Part shown: positions 47,979 to 60,171 of the stretch, piece by piece | Layout of the letters: each line of letters starts with the position of its first letter | Numbering within the stretch: the first letter of the stretch is position 1 | NCBI GenBank assembly: GCA_963920525.1 | Contig: OY986439.1 | Coordinates: forward strand, 44,813,193-44,877,192 | Source: Dichetophora obliterata | Lineage: Eukaryota; Arthropoda; Insecta; Diptera; Sciomyzidae | DNA: 64,000 bases | Direction: 5' to 3' | Position numbers and translations under genes: made by a program | The notes under the pieces: generated by a model | Database searches by the model: none | The model's input: the letters and a program-made list of their open reading frames with translations, nothing else | What the model was told of the DNA's origin: nothing

Positions 47979-49817
47979 GTTCATGTTTTATTGTGTTTAA
48001 GGTAAATTAAAGTTAAAAAAATGTTTTCAAATTTAAATATTTTAGTTTTTATTATCTTTAAAGTAATACCTTAAGCTGATGAACGCGTCTACTGTTTCAT
48101 AAGAGAGGTTTGTTTGCATATTATTACATATATAACCCACTGATGAGAAGCATTGTTCTGATTCTATGCTAGTTGGAGAAACAGTTGCAAGATAGTCGTA
48201 AGCAATCTGTAAGTTTCGACCACGATTGACTCCACCACAAAACAAATTAATTTCCTGAGTAAGAATATCTGACAGTTTTGAAGTTTTTAGCTGACTTCCC
48301 GATGTTGCAGGTTCTTCTAAAAATTTACCAAGTCTTTGCTGCAGTGATTTGCACTCGTCTTCTTTATAATCTTCAGATACTACTTCTACTTCTTCTCCGG
48401 AAGAAGCCGTTTCATTTTTTAGCCTCAATAAAAGTTTTTCTATTTCTATTTCTAATGTGGTTGTCGCAGCTGTACGGTCTATCGAATTCAGTTAACTTTA
48501 AATCAGCAGTTGTAAGAAAATTCAGCAAGACAGGATATATTATTCTACGTTGCTCGATTCTTTTAAGCAGTGAATCTTTTAGAGGTTGAACCAATAAAGA
48601 ATTTGTATTATCTAGCTCTTGTATCATAAACTGCACAGCTTTATCAGCTTGGTATAAATTAATATTTTGCCTGCATAATGCCTCGACGGTTATCTTTACT
48701 GCTCGTAGAACTTTCACAACTTCTTTTACAATTCTACATTCATTTTCCGAAATAAATTTAAGCTTGAGGTTTATAAACGCCTTTTTGATTGAATTTTCCA
48801 ATAAAGAAAATCTTTCTAGCATATCAGGCAAGCTATTCCTTCTAGTTTTGCAATCTTAAATCAATTTAAGTTCTTTTCCTCGATCTTTTTTTATATATTT
48901 TTGGAGTAGATCATTATTATTGATGACTTTCTGAAAGTTCAAACAATAGTTCTTATTCGTGCAACAGTTGAATTTAAATTATTAAGATTAGCGATTTCTG
49001 AAAATTGTTCACTTCCAAAAATGTGCACAAAGTTTAATATGCTGCTTTCATCATCTGAATCCGAATAAAGACTATTTTTAGAGTTACAGTTATCGTTTTT
49101 TTTGTAGGATTATATAAAATATCAATGAGCGATAGTTGAATTGTGTGCGCTAAGCAAAGATGCTGCACTGGGTCAATAAGTATTCCCAACTTAATCATTG
49201 TACTTGCGCCATTGGTTGTAGCAGCTACAATATCGTCTGAAAGCGATAAACTAAAGTCGCTGAGCCTTTCCACGCATCCACGCACAATAGCATACGATGC
49301 AATTATTTGCAGTCGCTGAATCGCGAATCCGGATTAAAGCAACATTCCATAGATTCTCGTTGCCGCGAACAGTAATATTTAAATATTTTTTATTTGCTGC
49401 TGAAGTCCATTCATCAAAACACAAACTAAATCGGCCACCTTTTTCCTTCCAACTCGTCATTTCTTTAATTATGTCGCTACGAATTTGTTTGCAGTAATTG
49501 ACGATAACTGATTTATTTGTAGTTTTGGATTTTGGCATCTGGTGTCCTCTAGCTTCAATTGACTTTCTTAGCTCATCCGAAGCCATTAGAACTGAAAAAG
49601 ATAAGCCATCAGCAGCAGTCAGACGAGCTAAAATAGCTGCCAGGGAGTCATCATTTGCAGAGCGAAAGAAATTGGTTATTTTTGCTTTTTTTGATAATAA
49701 TGCTGCACAAACTTGCGAGGAATCTTGTTCACGGGTTTTTAGTTTTATGTTATCAATTTGCTGCAGAAAAATGTTTTTATTTTATCGATAAAATATTAAT
49801 TATAAGATTCACCTTAA

Positions 49818-52452
49818 CCCTACGGCCCATAACCGGGTACCCGGGTACTTTTTTGAAATTTAAAGTGCTGCTGTTCCTTTATTATTGAAGATATCAACAT
49901 GAAACTCCGGTTTATCAGAGATTTCGGCTAAACTTAGAGACTAGAAAAAAGTTTATCAAATTTGGTTAAATATATTAACTAAAAAATGAGTTTAATGTTT
50001 TTGCATACAGGGGTCCATGACCAGGGTACCGGGGTACCTTAGAAAAAACGTTTGTTTTATTTTTATTGTGTTTCAAAATGTTCATTAATGTGTAAAAAAT
50101 GAACTGTAATTGTTTTTTAGTTAAATTATTTATATTTTATTCATTTTAACTTATTTCTAATATTTGATGTCTTATGTTGAGTCATTGTTGAAACATGGAA
50201 AACATTTTGATATTGTCTGAGTATGTTGATCGCAAATTGGTTTCTTGCAAACGTTGCAGACTTTTCTCGTCTTTCTTCTCCTGTTGTCTGGCAAAGAAGC
50301 GCACAAATAGCAGCAACCTGTTATTGGCTTCCTGCCATCAGTAGAAGCAGTCGTAGAAGTAGATGGTTGCTCGGTATAGGTTACCGTCTCCACTGGTCTT
50401 CCCAAAAAGTTATCAATTGCTGATTTGATGGAAAAATGGCGCGTTACTTGGCGAATAGCTACTCTTTCTTCTATTATTGGCGCACACAAATCTCCAGCAA
50501 GTTTACGCAAAAAGCGTTTTCTCCTTGTTGTTTGATATAGTTTGATTTGATAACAGTCTGTTATTATCATAAAATATTGTGTATGCCACGAAAGCACTAA
50601 CATCGAGCATATTGTACAAAAACGACAAAGGCCACCTTTTTGTGTGTCTCTGTGTGGCATACTCCCGAAGCGTCTGGTCCATAACATCCACGCCACCTTT
50701 CGTTTTGTTATAAAAATTTATGATTTCTGGTTTGCCGTTTTCTTCTACAGTTGCATCATCATGCAGAGTCGACAACAATATTACGGAATTTGTTTTCCTC
50801 TGTTTGTATGAAACCATAGTCAACTTCTCGTGGAAACCAAATTTGCTTGTCCCAACGGTCCAACTCTTATCGTCTTTCATTTCTGTTGGTATATAGGCTT
50901 TGTTTCGCCGCAGTGTTTCAACAATGCTAAGTTTGACGGATATCAGCTGCTTTGATAGTGGCAGCGTCGTAAAAAATTTATCCATGTTGATATTACGTCC
51001 GCTATTGTGGTATGGCCCAACCAAATCTCTGACTACTCTTTCGCCTACACCGATTTCGCGACCACTGTCTTGTTTGCCAGTATATATTTGGCCATGAAGA
51101 GGATATGAATTTTTAGCATCGCATATCCACCATACCTTGATCCTGTATTTCGCAGGCTTCGATGGAATATACTGGGTACATTTTGTTTTGCCGCGGTACG
51201 GATACAATTGTTCGTCGATTGTTAAATTTCCTGTAGGCACATAATATTTTGCGAGATTGGCGTTCAACATTATCCAAATATCTCGTATTGGAGCAGCTTT
51301 GCCTGTGCCCTGCCTCTCGTTTCTTGTGCTCGCGTCATCAAAACGTATAAAACGAATAAGATCCCAGAAGCGGTTTAATCCCATTGTTGCACGAAAAAGA
51401 GGATGAGACAATTGTGTCCATAAGCCCCTTGCATTTTCATCATTGGAATGATTTGCGCCTGCCATTATCAGCATTCCAATGAATGCGTATATTTCTGCCA
51501 CTGTCGTATCCTTCCACTTCAATTGACGCTTTGGTGGGTTTGCTGCATTGTAGGCATCATGAGTTGAATTAGCTTTTTTGTTGGTATGACGCACGATTAT
51601 ATCGACCATTTCTATTGTAAAATAACTCTTGAAGCATTGCATACCAGTCATACTTTCCGTAATGGACCACTGCGAGTTCTTACGATGTTGTGACTCCTTA
51701 TTTGTTGACAAACAGGTGGTGTTGGTTGCCATTGAGTACCATCACGTGCAATCATTCTTTCTGTTGTGCTTGATGTTGGTGCATTTTCTTCAACCATATC
51801 AGTTTCGCTGTCACTTTCATCTTCAAATACATCTTGCTCAATTTGCATTGGCGTGTCAATAGCGGCTGGAATTTCGTTGTCATTGTCTTCACTTTCTGAG
51901 TTTTGCACTTCTCCCGTAAATACCTCTCCTTCTTCCTCAATTGGCTCTAAAGCGTCGTCATCCACAGTCATATTATCAAGTATAGACTCAATATATCTGC
52001 TTTTGGCTTCTTCACTCAAACGCATATATTGTCTTTCAGTTAAATATTCTATTTTGCGGTGCATTTTTCTTCAACTTAATTGTTCAACTTATACTGACGA
52101 AATCATTGAAATGTATTCTTTTTCTACCGTAGCTGAACATTTGCTACATAAAAACACAAACAAAAAACACAAAAAATACAAACACAACATTTGCTATCTA
52201 AAAACACAAACAGAAACATAAAACCAGTGTTTGTTTACTTTTGTGTGCCTTTTAGGTAGAAAATGCCCATAGAAATCAATTTTATCTTACAAACATGAAA
52301 TTTGTACAGTTGAGATGTAAAAATTAAGCGTTACTAATAACCTGTGCATATATATATTATTTTATTTGAATATAAACGAAATAACTTCACTAGGGTACCC
52401 GGGTACCCTGGTTATGGACTCCCGTTCGTCCAGGTGGTTATGGACCGTAGGG
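49818..52452 (-). mobile_element. piggyBac transposon, complete ends, TTAA target
   Basis: Ends CCCTACGGCCCATAACC (49818) and the inverse CCCTACGGTCCATAACC (to 52452), directly flanked by TTAA at 49814-49817 and 52453-52456. GGGTACCCGGGTACC-type motifs next to CCATAACC recur inside both ends (49833, about 50010-50036, 52393-52418) and look like transposase-binding repeats. Length 2,635 bp, the usual size. It lies in the BED exon of the hAT transposase. Confidence 0.95.
50172..52064 (-). pseudogene. piggyBac transposase, nearly intact, two frameshifts
   Basis: The N-terminal acidic region MHRKIEYLTERQYMRLSEEA (52064 on) runs to about 51660, where a frameshift leads into the main frame (51732-50503). 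That frame has the three catalytic Asp motifs: TIDEQLYPYRG, NINMDKFFTT and GGVDVMDQ. A second frameshift near 50530 leads to the C-terminal Cys/His domain: CYLCASLPDNRRRKTRKVCN, VCKKPICDQHT, CFPCF (about 50300-50180). It would cut and rejoin at TTAA without leaving a scar. Apart from the two shifts it is full length and reads as a fairly recent arrival. Confidence 0.93.
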
Positions 52453-53271
52453 TTAAGATGAGTTAAAAGCCCCTTTGTGGAACCACCTTTTCGTTTTAAA
52501 ATTTTTGAACAATGTTTGCATTTTGCTGATTCGATGTTTTTGGCTGAAATGTGGTAATGGAACCACACAGAGTGTTTTTCACTTGACTTCATGTAATGCG
52601 GAGCAAAAGACGATTTTCTTCCGATCTCTATAAAAAATTTTGAAACATAAACACTCAATTTTAAGTAATTATTCAAAATAAGGTACAATTTTACTTTACT
52701 TACCCATTTTAAGTGCTGCGTTCAAATAGTTATTTTAAGCTTATATTATTTTAAGCAGCAACAGGGTAATTCATATCAATTAAAATTGAAAGGGTTGTAT
52801 TTACACGAATATTTTTATCAGTAATTTTTTTGTTTGAAAATCCCGGGATCTTGGATAGATAATCCCGGGATTTTTAGGGTGTAAAATCGTTCGGGATCCC
52901 GAATTTCCTTAATATTGACTTCCCTAACATGAACGTACCTTTTCATCTGCACATTAACACACTTTTAGGAATTTCTCAAATTGAGTTCTGATAAACACAG
53001 AAAGCAAATTGAGTTTAGTTGAGTTTTATCCTGCATAATTGTACTGGAAACTAAAGAGTTTATCTGAGTTCAATTTCACAACTCAACTTTGTACTGGAAA
53101 CTCAAACTAAACTCTCTGTGTGAACAAAGTATAAAATTAATGAGGTTTTAAAAACAATTTGCTTGCAAAAAATTAATGCAATTGTTGTCAAAACAAAAAT
53201 ATGTAGATTTTATCAAAATTATTTAAAAATTTTGGAAAATGAACTCGCTACACTTATAAAAAATCGACAAT

Positions 53272-53335
53272 TTATATGGCCGAGTAGTGGTAACAGTCGA
53301 CTTGAATCAGAGAAGATGCGAGTTTGGCCCCGCGT
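53272..53335 (+). other. tRNA-like segment (Ser/Leu-like A box), unit 1
   Basis: TGGCCGAGTAGTGG (53277-53290) is close to the A box of class II tRNAs. GAGTTTGGCCC (53320-53330) sits where a B box should be, but is degenerate. Probably an old SINE head. The same sequence is at 57823-57886 in the second unit. Confidence 0.4.
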
Positions 53336-53804
53336 AAAGGCTTGAATTGTTTTTATTTGTTGTTATTTTTTGCAGCAATATAACTATGTGTTGGTATATA
53401 TTTTCATATCAGTGTAAGATAGTTTTAAGAGTTACATTTTAAAAACTGTGTTCGCAAAACTATTATTTTTAATACTTATGTTAAGTTATTTTGGAACAAA
53501 ATTAAGATTCATTTTTAAATACAATTTCGTACGGCTCAAAATTAAAAAACTAAAATCTGAGTGCCGAAAATGAAAGTTTGTATGGTTGCCAAAAACTAAA
53601 GGGCAATGAATTCGATTGACAGGCGGCAGGTTCTTGGTTCACCACACTTGTAGAAACAGAGTAGTCCAGAATGAAGTCATTCCTTAAGATTTTTACCTGA
53701 TTGCGAAAACTGAACTGAGTATGCCACCAAATTCTACAATCGAAAATTGAGTTGACGTGTCTCGTCGTTTTGCGTCTTTTCAAAAGTTGAAAGCTTACAG
53801 TGCT

Positions 53805-54190
53805 ATTAACTACTAACTATTCTCTTTATACTATTAGCTCTTCAATATTCACTATTTATTTTACTATTCACTTTTCATTTTTCAATAGCAACTTTTCACT
53901 ATTCACCTTTCATTATTCAATATTTCTATTAAAAATATAGTATTCACTTTTTAATGTCTGCTGAGCTCCTTTCCTTTTTTAAAACGCACTATTAGTGAAT
54001 AGCAATATTCACTATAGATATTGACATAATCACTCACTATTCACAAGTCACTACCCTCTACTCACTATTCACAACTAATTATTCACTATTTACTTTTAAT
54101 ATTCACTACTAATTACTAACTATTTACTGTTCACTTTTTACTTTTAACTATTCATTATTTACTATTCACTATTTACTTTTTACTATTAAA
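53805..54190. repeat. CACTATT-rich degenerate simple repeat, unit 1
   Basis: ACTATTCACT and ATTCACTATT variants recur dozens of times on plus with irregular spacing. Non-coding, probably grown by slippage from a short motif. Confidence 0.8.
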
Positions 54191-54340
54191 TTTTTTTGAA
54201 GCGAAGATTTTTACGCCTCGTTTTGTAAATCTGAAAAACGACACTTTTTTCCATGCACCTTTTTCTTAGAATTGTTGTTGCTTTCTGTGTTGATTGCAAC
54301 AAGAGAATATAAAATTAATTAAAATATTTTTTTCGTTAGC

Positions 54341-54404
54341 ATTGAGAACCGAACTCGTACCCTTTCGATTGACTATCCTATACACTGCCAACTGATCCAA
54401 AAAC
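54341..54404 (-). other. tRNA-like segment, unit 1
   Basis: On minus, TGGATCAGTTGGCAGTG is A-box-like and GAGTTCGGTTC is B-box-like at the right distance. Likely a decayed SINE head. Its duplicate is at 58892-58955. Confidence 0.45.
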
Positions 54405-54699
54405 TTTTGTTGACTACGATAGTTTATTTAATATTAAATATTAACTGAAGCTATGTTGCATAGATGACAAGAATCTATTAATGGATTGTGCATTAGCTAT
54501 CCTACATTGGAATGTGTGAAGCTATGGTGAAGATCACAATAATCTATTATATAAAAGGATTGTGTATTGGCTATACGTACTACAAAATCAGCACAAAATT
54601 TAACAAAACAAATGCTGCTTCTATTTACTACTATTGTCATTAACATCGCTAAGTACGTGTTTTTTTTTTTGCTGATGAGAATAGTCTGTTCCCGAACTA

Positions 54700-55620
54700 A
54701 CTTTAAAAACGACTGGATCTTAAATTTTATGAATTCACACAAGTTATGCGGCAAAGTAATAAACAGTTTTCGTCATTGCTAACAAAGATTGGTGATGATA
54801 AAAAACTTGAGCAAAACGAGTTAAATTTAATAGAGTAGATTTTTTACGAAGGAAACTGCCAGCTGCCTGTGTCCAAATGGAATAAGATTATTTTTTAGTA
54901 ATACTTCTGGAGATTAATTTAATAATTCTATCTTGCGCGCAATAGAACACAACAAAATTTCCTCTGCAATAGATAACATTAGTTGATGTAAAAATAATGA
55001 ACAATTACAAGCATTCAAACAAAAACTGCATAATTTGAAAGTCATCAATACAGGTCATCAATAAACATTATCTAATAACAACAAATATTAATGTTAGCGA
55101 TGGTTAAACTAGTGCACATTGAAATTGACCAGAATGACCAGATTAAAAAAGTTTGGCTGAAATTCGATGAGTGTAAAATTGGTCAGAAAACAAGAATGAA
55201 AGCTTCTGCTGATAATCAATCGATTCAAGTTGGAAGAAAAGCTGTGCCAATACTACGAAAAAACAGTAGCATACCACTTAAAAAAATAAAACAATCACAG
55301 TTACAAGAAATAATTTTCCATTAATTCCTGCAATGGCTGTAACTATTCATAAGTCACAAGGTGGATCATTTGCAGAGATTGTTTACGAATATGACAAAAA
55401 GAGTATTCCTTGCAATTACTCTACGTCGCCTTGTCTCGTGTTACTAGCATTGACAGACTTTTTATCACAACCTCTGATGACAACCCTCAACAATTTATAT
55501 TTCCTCATGGAAGGCGAAATGATTTTTCTAATGTTGATTTAATTCGAGAATTTCAAAGATTATCTCTCAACAAATTAGAAACTAAATATCTATAGTAATA
55601 AAACTCATTTTCTGTTTGTT
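54700..55620 (+). pseudogene. Helitron PIF1-like helicase C-terminal part, unit 1
   Basis: Fragments in order: YEFTQVMRQSNKQFSSLLTK then IGDDKKLEQNELNLIE (about 54725-54840), NNEQLQAFKQKLHNLKV-like text (about 55000), ITTNINVSDG (about 55075), LVHIEIDQNDQIKKVWLKFD then CKIGQKTRMKAS (55091-55210), IPAMAVTIHKSQGGSFAEIV (about 55324-55385, helicase motif V region), and QLLYVALSRVTSIDRLFITT (55410 on, motif VI). Stops and a frameshift near 55405 inactivate it. A CTGTTTGTTTGTTTG stretch follows at about 55613, as often seen after Helitron-type helicases. The Rep domain is missing. It would unwind DNA for rolling-circle transposition. Confidence 0.88.
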
Positions 55621-57229
55621 TGTTTGTTTGGCCTTTATACAAATCTAAACGGCTCAACGGATTTCGCTCAAACTAAGTACACATATTAAGTTTATCCCAA
55701 CTTAAAATGTTACATACTTAGTTTTTGCCACGCCTCCTCTGAAATTTTTCAATTAACGGTAATTTTGTTATTATAAAACTTTTTACCATCGGAGATTTTT
55801 GTGTATTTAATTTCAAAAATTTTTTGTTATTTTGACATCAAAAACACTCACATATCTTCAAAATTGGAGAAATTTTCAGTACAACGACTTTTTCATAAAA
55901 CATTGTTACCTAAGAATGAGAAAAAAACAACATGAAAATCAAAGTTTGGTTTTTCGATGCAAATATCTCCGCTGTCCATTAATATATTTCATTCAAATTT
56001 TTTTTGTTCAAAAGTTCATTAAAATCACTTTACAAAAATAGGTTGAACTGTACCGTTAAGTCAGTGTATATATGTTTTATGAGTATGCCAAAAAAGGTCC
56101 AAAATATTGTCTTTTTACTTAAAAAATGACTCAAAAATTGTTGTTGTTGTAAAAATGAAATCAATTAAAAACAGCAATTTTGACTACCTTTCATATGACA
56201 TAGCATTTATTTGCAAAAATTCTTCCAGCTAAGCGCAAAAATTATTTTACTGTTTTTGTCATCAAAACAACAAGGACCCCCTTTGATTTTTTTACCAAAT
56301 TTATTTTTTTCAAAATGTTGTTTTTATATTTTTTACAAAAAAGTCAAGTCTCAAAAATAATTTATGTGAAAAATTACCCCAATATCTCTTTCCAATCAAA
56401 AGCTAAAAATCTATTTTTTCATACCAGACTATTAATAAAACTTAGTTTTGTGTTAGAATTCTCTATATAGTTTGAACGTCCCTATTTATCTCTAAGAATG
56501 CAGTTGTGTGTCTAAAGTAATTACGATTATTTTGGATTTTATAAAATCGTCTTTATGGTGATCTTACTTATTTTTTGTTTCTCCACTCCCCTGCCCCCTC
56601 CTGATAAATTTGTATTGTTGTGATGGTTGTATTTTTTCACTATTGTGTCACCGTTGTCTCTTAGTTCTTTATCAATGGTTCTTTAAATGTTGTATATATA
56701 TCACAATTTTATCGAAAAAATGACTGTGAATAAGAATGCTGTTAAAGTTAATATTTTCATGTAGTCAGTTTCAGCTATATGGCGATATAATAAAACATAT
56801 GCGCATCTGGTCAGCACAATTATTTCATTAGTTTTGATATGTGCGTTAAATTCACAGATAGATGGCGCCACATTTGTAAGATGTGTGGGTACAGACTATA
56901 CTTACACCTTGCGGTGAAAAGCTGAATAATGTTTTTTCAAAAGTTTCTTCGAATTTAACCCCACACGTTTGGGATTACAGACAGGTGGCGCTATTTTCTG
57001 CTTACAGAAGAATATCTGATGTTCTTATACAGCAAGCAGATAAGTTTTGCGAAATATTTTGCGAAAATTCTATTGCTACCAAACTTTTAAAAAGTAAAAT
57101 AATGCAGTACTGCCAGTTGTTTCAGTCGCAGACGTCATCTAGCGTCATAAACACTTAAAAACATAGAATTGGATCAATTTAAATATCTAGCTCACTTGCT
57201 GGACATTTTGTTGTTTTTGCTTTTGCTTC
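55621..57229. other. Interior of duplication unit without recognised genes (repeated at 60172-61780)
   Basis: AT-rich. A 91-residue open frame at 56883-57158 (MWVQTILTPCGEKLNNVFSK and on), repeated at 61434-61709, has no recognised domain. GATGGCGCC and GGTGGCGCT motifs flank it. Nothing else supported. Confidence 0.35.
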
Positions 57230-57300
57230 GCATTTGCAGATGATATGATCCTGATCTCCAATGAAAAAACGCAGCTAATAGAAATTTTAGTAGGTACAAT
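57230..57300 (+). pseudogene. Tiny reverse transcriptase relic (FADD box), unit 1
   Basis: The plus frame reads AFADDMILISNEKTQLIEIL, the catalytic box of a non-LTR reverse transcriptase with the usual downstream residues. No other domain pieces were found on either side. Probably a sliver of a LINE, but short enough that chance is not excluded. Confidence 0.45.
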
Positions 57301-57822
57301 CATTTTTAGCACAACGAATTTTCATAAAACATTGATAGCTAATAATGAGAAAAAAATTATATGAAAATCAAAGTTTTTACTTTTAATGCCAATAACTCCG
57401 CTGTTTTTAATATATGTCATTAAAAGTTTTTTGTTAAAAAGTTCAATATGTTTTTTAATATAAATCTTTGTTTCGACGTTAAAATGTCCATATCTCAAGG
57501 ACGCATTGAGTCCCACCATAATTTTTATTTTGTTGAAAAGGTAATTGTGCTTGCTTTAAGATTAAGTAAATATAAAAATTCTTTTTAATTTTTAAAATAT
57601 GTTTTTCGTACCCCTTCAGTTCAATTTCACAACTCAACTTTGTACTGGAAACTCAAACTAAACTCTCTGTGTGAACAAAGTATAAAATTAATGAGGTTTT
57701 AAAAACAATTTGCTTGCAAAAAATTAATGCAATTGTTGTCAAAACAAAAATATGTAGATTTTATCAAAATTATTTAAAAATTTTGGAAAATGAACTCGCT
57801 ACACTTATAAAAAATCGACAAT

Positions 57823-57886
57823 TTATATGGCCGAGTAGTGGTAACAGTCGACTTGAATCAGAGAAGATGCGAGTTTGGCCCCGCGT
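57823..57886 (+). other. tRNA-like segment, unit 2
   Basis: Identical duplicate of 53272-53335. Confidence 0.4.
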
Positions 57887-58355
57887 AAAGGCTTGAATTG
57901 TTTTTATTTGTTGTTATTTTTTGCAGCAATATAACTATGTGTTGGTATATATTTTCATATCAGTGTAAGATAGTTTTAAGAGTTACATTTTAAAAACTGT
58001 GTTCGCAAAACTATTATTTTTAATACTTATGTTAAGTTATTTTGGAACAAAATTAAGATTCATTTTTAAATACAATTTCGTACGGCTCAAAATTAAAAAA
58101 CTAAAATCTGAGTGCCGAAAATGAAAGTTTGTATGGTTGCCAAAAACTAAAGGGCAATGAATTCGATTGACAGGCGGCAGGTTCTTGGTTCACCACACTT
58201 GTAGAAACAGAGTAGTCCAGAATGAAGTCATTCCTTAAGATTTTTACCTGATTGCGAAAACTGAACTGAGTATGCCACCAAATTCTACAATCGAAAATTG
58301 AGTTGACGTGTCTCGTCGTTTTGCGTCTTTTCAAAAGTTGAAAGCTTACAGTGCT

Positions 58356-58741
58356 ATTAACTACTAACTATTCTCTTTATACTATTAGCTCTTCAATATT
58401 CACTATTTATTTTACTATTCACTTTTCATTTTTCAATAGCAACTTTTCACTATTCACCTTTCATTATTCAATATTTCTATTAAAAATATAGTATTCACTT
58501 TTTAATGTCTGCTGAGCTCCTTTCCTTTTTTAAAACGCACTATTAGTGAATAGCAATATTCACTATAGATATTGACATAATCACTCACTATTCACAAGTC
58601 ACTACCCTCTACTCACTATTCACAACTAATTATTCACTATTTACTTTTAATATTCACTACTAATTACTAACTATTTACTGTTCACTTTTTACTTTTAACT
58701 ATTCATTATTTACTATTCACTATTTACTTTTTACTATTAAA
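58356..58741. repeat. CACTATT-rich degenerate simple repeat, unit 2
   Basis: Identical duplicate of 53805-54190. An irregular simple repeat normally diverges quickly, so its identity argues for a very young duplication. Confidence 0.8.
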
Positions 58742-58891
58742 TTTTTTTGAAGCGAAGATTTTTACGCCTCGTTTTGTAAATCTGAAAAACGACACTTTTT
58801 TCCATGCACCTTTTTCTTAGAATTGTTGTTGCTTTCTGTGTTGATTGCAACAAGAGAATATAAAATTAATTAAAATATTTTTTTCGTTAGC

Positions 58892-58955
58892 ATTGAGAAC
58901 CGAACTCGTACCCTTTCGATTGACTATCCTATACACTGCCAACTGATCCAAAAAC
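58892..58955 (-). other. tRNA-like segment, unit 2
   Basis: Identical duplicate of 54341-54404. Confidence 0.45.
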
Positions 58956-59250
58956 TTTTGTTGACTACGATAGTTTATTTAATATTAAATATTAACTGAA
59001 GCTATGTTGCATAGATGACAAGAATCTATTAATGGATTGTGCATTAGCTATCCTACATTGGAATGTGTGAAGCTATGGTGAAGATCACAATAATCTATTA
59101 TATAAAAGGATTGTGTATTGGCTATACGTACTACAAAATCAGCACAAAATTTAACAAAACAAATGCTGCTTCTATTTACTACTATTGTCATTAACATCGC
59201 TAAGTACGTGTTTTTTTTTTTGCTGATGAGAATAGTCTGTTCCCGAACTA

Positions 59251-60171
59251 ACTTTAAAAACGACTGGATCTTAAATTTTATGAATTCACACAAGTTATGC
59301 GGCAAAGTAATAAACAGTTTTCGTCATTGCTAACAAAGATTGGTGATGATAAAAAACTTGAGCAAAACGAGTTAAATTTAATAGAGTAGATTTTTTACGA
59401 AGGAAACTGCCAGCTGCCTGTGTCCAAATGGAATAAGATTATTTTTTAGTAATACTTCTGGAGATTAATTTAATAATTCTATCTTGCGCGCAATAGAACA
59501 CAACAAAATTTCCTCTGCAATAGATAACATTAGTTGATGTAAAAATAATGAACAATTACAAGCATTCAAACAAAAACTGCATAATTTGAAAGTCATCAAT
59601 ACAGGTCATCAATAAACATTATCTAATAACAACAAATATTAATGTTAGCGATGGTTAAACTAGTGCACATTGAAATTGACCAGAATGACCAGATTAAAAA
59701 AGTTTGGCTGAAATTCGATGAGTGTAAAATTGGTCAGAAAACAAGAATGAAAGCTTCTGCTGATAATCAATCGATTCAAGTTGGAAGAAAAGCTGTGCCA
59801 ATACTACGAAAAAACAGTAGCATACCACTTAAAAAAATAAAACAATCACAGTTACAAGAAATAATTTTCCATTAATTCCTGCAATGGCTGTAACTATTCA
59901 TAAGTCACAAGGTGGATCATTTGCAGAGATTGTTTACGAATATGACAAAAAGAGTATTCCTTGCAATTACTCTACGTCGCCTTGTCTCGTGTTACTAGCA
60001 TTGACAGACTTTTTATCACAACCTCTGATGACAACCCTCAACAATTTATATTTCCTCATGGAAGGCGAAATGATTTTTCTAATGTTGATTTAATTCGAGA
60101 ATTTCAAAGATTATCTCTCAACAAATTAGAAACTAAATATCTATAGTAATAAAACTCATTTTCTGTTTGTT
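59251..60171 (+). pseudogene. Helitron PIF1-like helicase C-terminal part, unit 2
   Basis: Identical duplicate of 54700-55620, including its stops and frameshift, so the decay came before the duplication. Same motifs: TIHKSQGGSF near 59890 and YVALSRVTS near 59967. Confidence 0.88.

Larger units (their letters stand above)
48042..52592 (-). pseudogene. BED-finger hAT transposase, broken by piggyBac and frameshifts
   Basis: Exon 1 (about 52592-52453, plus the TTAA-AG at 49817-49813) begins MKSSEKHSVWFHYH and has a BED zinc finger (CKHCSKILKRKGGSTKGLLTHL). PiggyBac sits in the TTAA of its last codons. A 52-bp intron (49812-49761, GT and AG) leads to exon 2: QIDNIKLKTREQD, FSLCFDEWTSAANKKYLNI (catalytic region), then a shift to DIVAATTNGASTMIK and CLAHTIQLSL (49285-49034), more shifts, and the dimerisation end SPTSIESEQCFSSVGYICNN (near 48150). 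At least four frame breaks occur between 49280 and 48420. It is a dead cut-and-paste transposase. Confidence 0.88.
46901..52926 (-). mobile_element. hAT transposon carrying piggyBac and two MITEs
   Basis: The tips TAGGGAGTCCATTCCCGG and TTGACTTCCCTA are inverted; flanking 8-mers ATATGAAC (46893-46900) and ACATGAAC (52927-52934) differ by one base. Subterminal regions are rich in CCCGGGAT. The transposase lies on minus (52592 to 48042), interrupted by piggyBac at 49818-52452. Further insertions are at 47155-47639 and 47756-47978, each absent from the short family copy at 22107-23468. With these removed, the element is about 2.7 kb, a normal size for hAT. Confidence 0.9.
46580..53135. mobile_element. 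Outermost MITE of a nested stack, TTCACACAGAGAG ends
   Basis: The left end TTATACTATGTTCACACAGA is mirrored on the right by the inverse of TTTATACTTTGTTCACACAG, and the match continues through a TTTAGTTTGAGTTT block. ATTAATGAG flanks both sides perfectly (46571-46579 and 53136-53144). Without the hAT at 46901-52926 the element would be only about 530 bp with no coding content. The TTCACACAGAGA motif also occurs inside. Its right 69 bp are repeated at the start of the second duplication unit. Confidence 0.8.
53067..57617. repeat. 4,551-bp tandem duplication, unit 1
   Basis: This stretch repeats at 57618-62168 with a constant offset of 4,551 bp. Every reading frame I compared is identical in length and text, so there are no indels and no visible substitutions. 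It begins inside the right end of the outer MITE (AGTTCAATTTCACAACTC) and ends at CGTACCCCTTC. It contains two tRNA-like segments, a CACTATT-rich stretch, a Helitron helicase relic and a small reverse-transcriptase relic. Confidence 0.97.

Noticed and set aside
56883..57158. 91-residue open frame as a real gene
   Set aside because: No recognisable domain, and its identity in the second unit is explained by the duplication rather than by selection.
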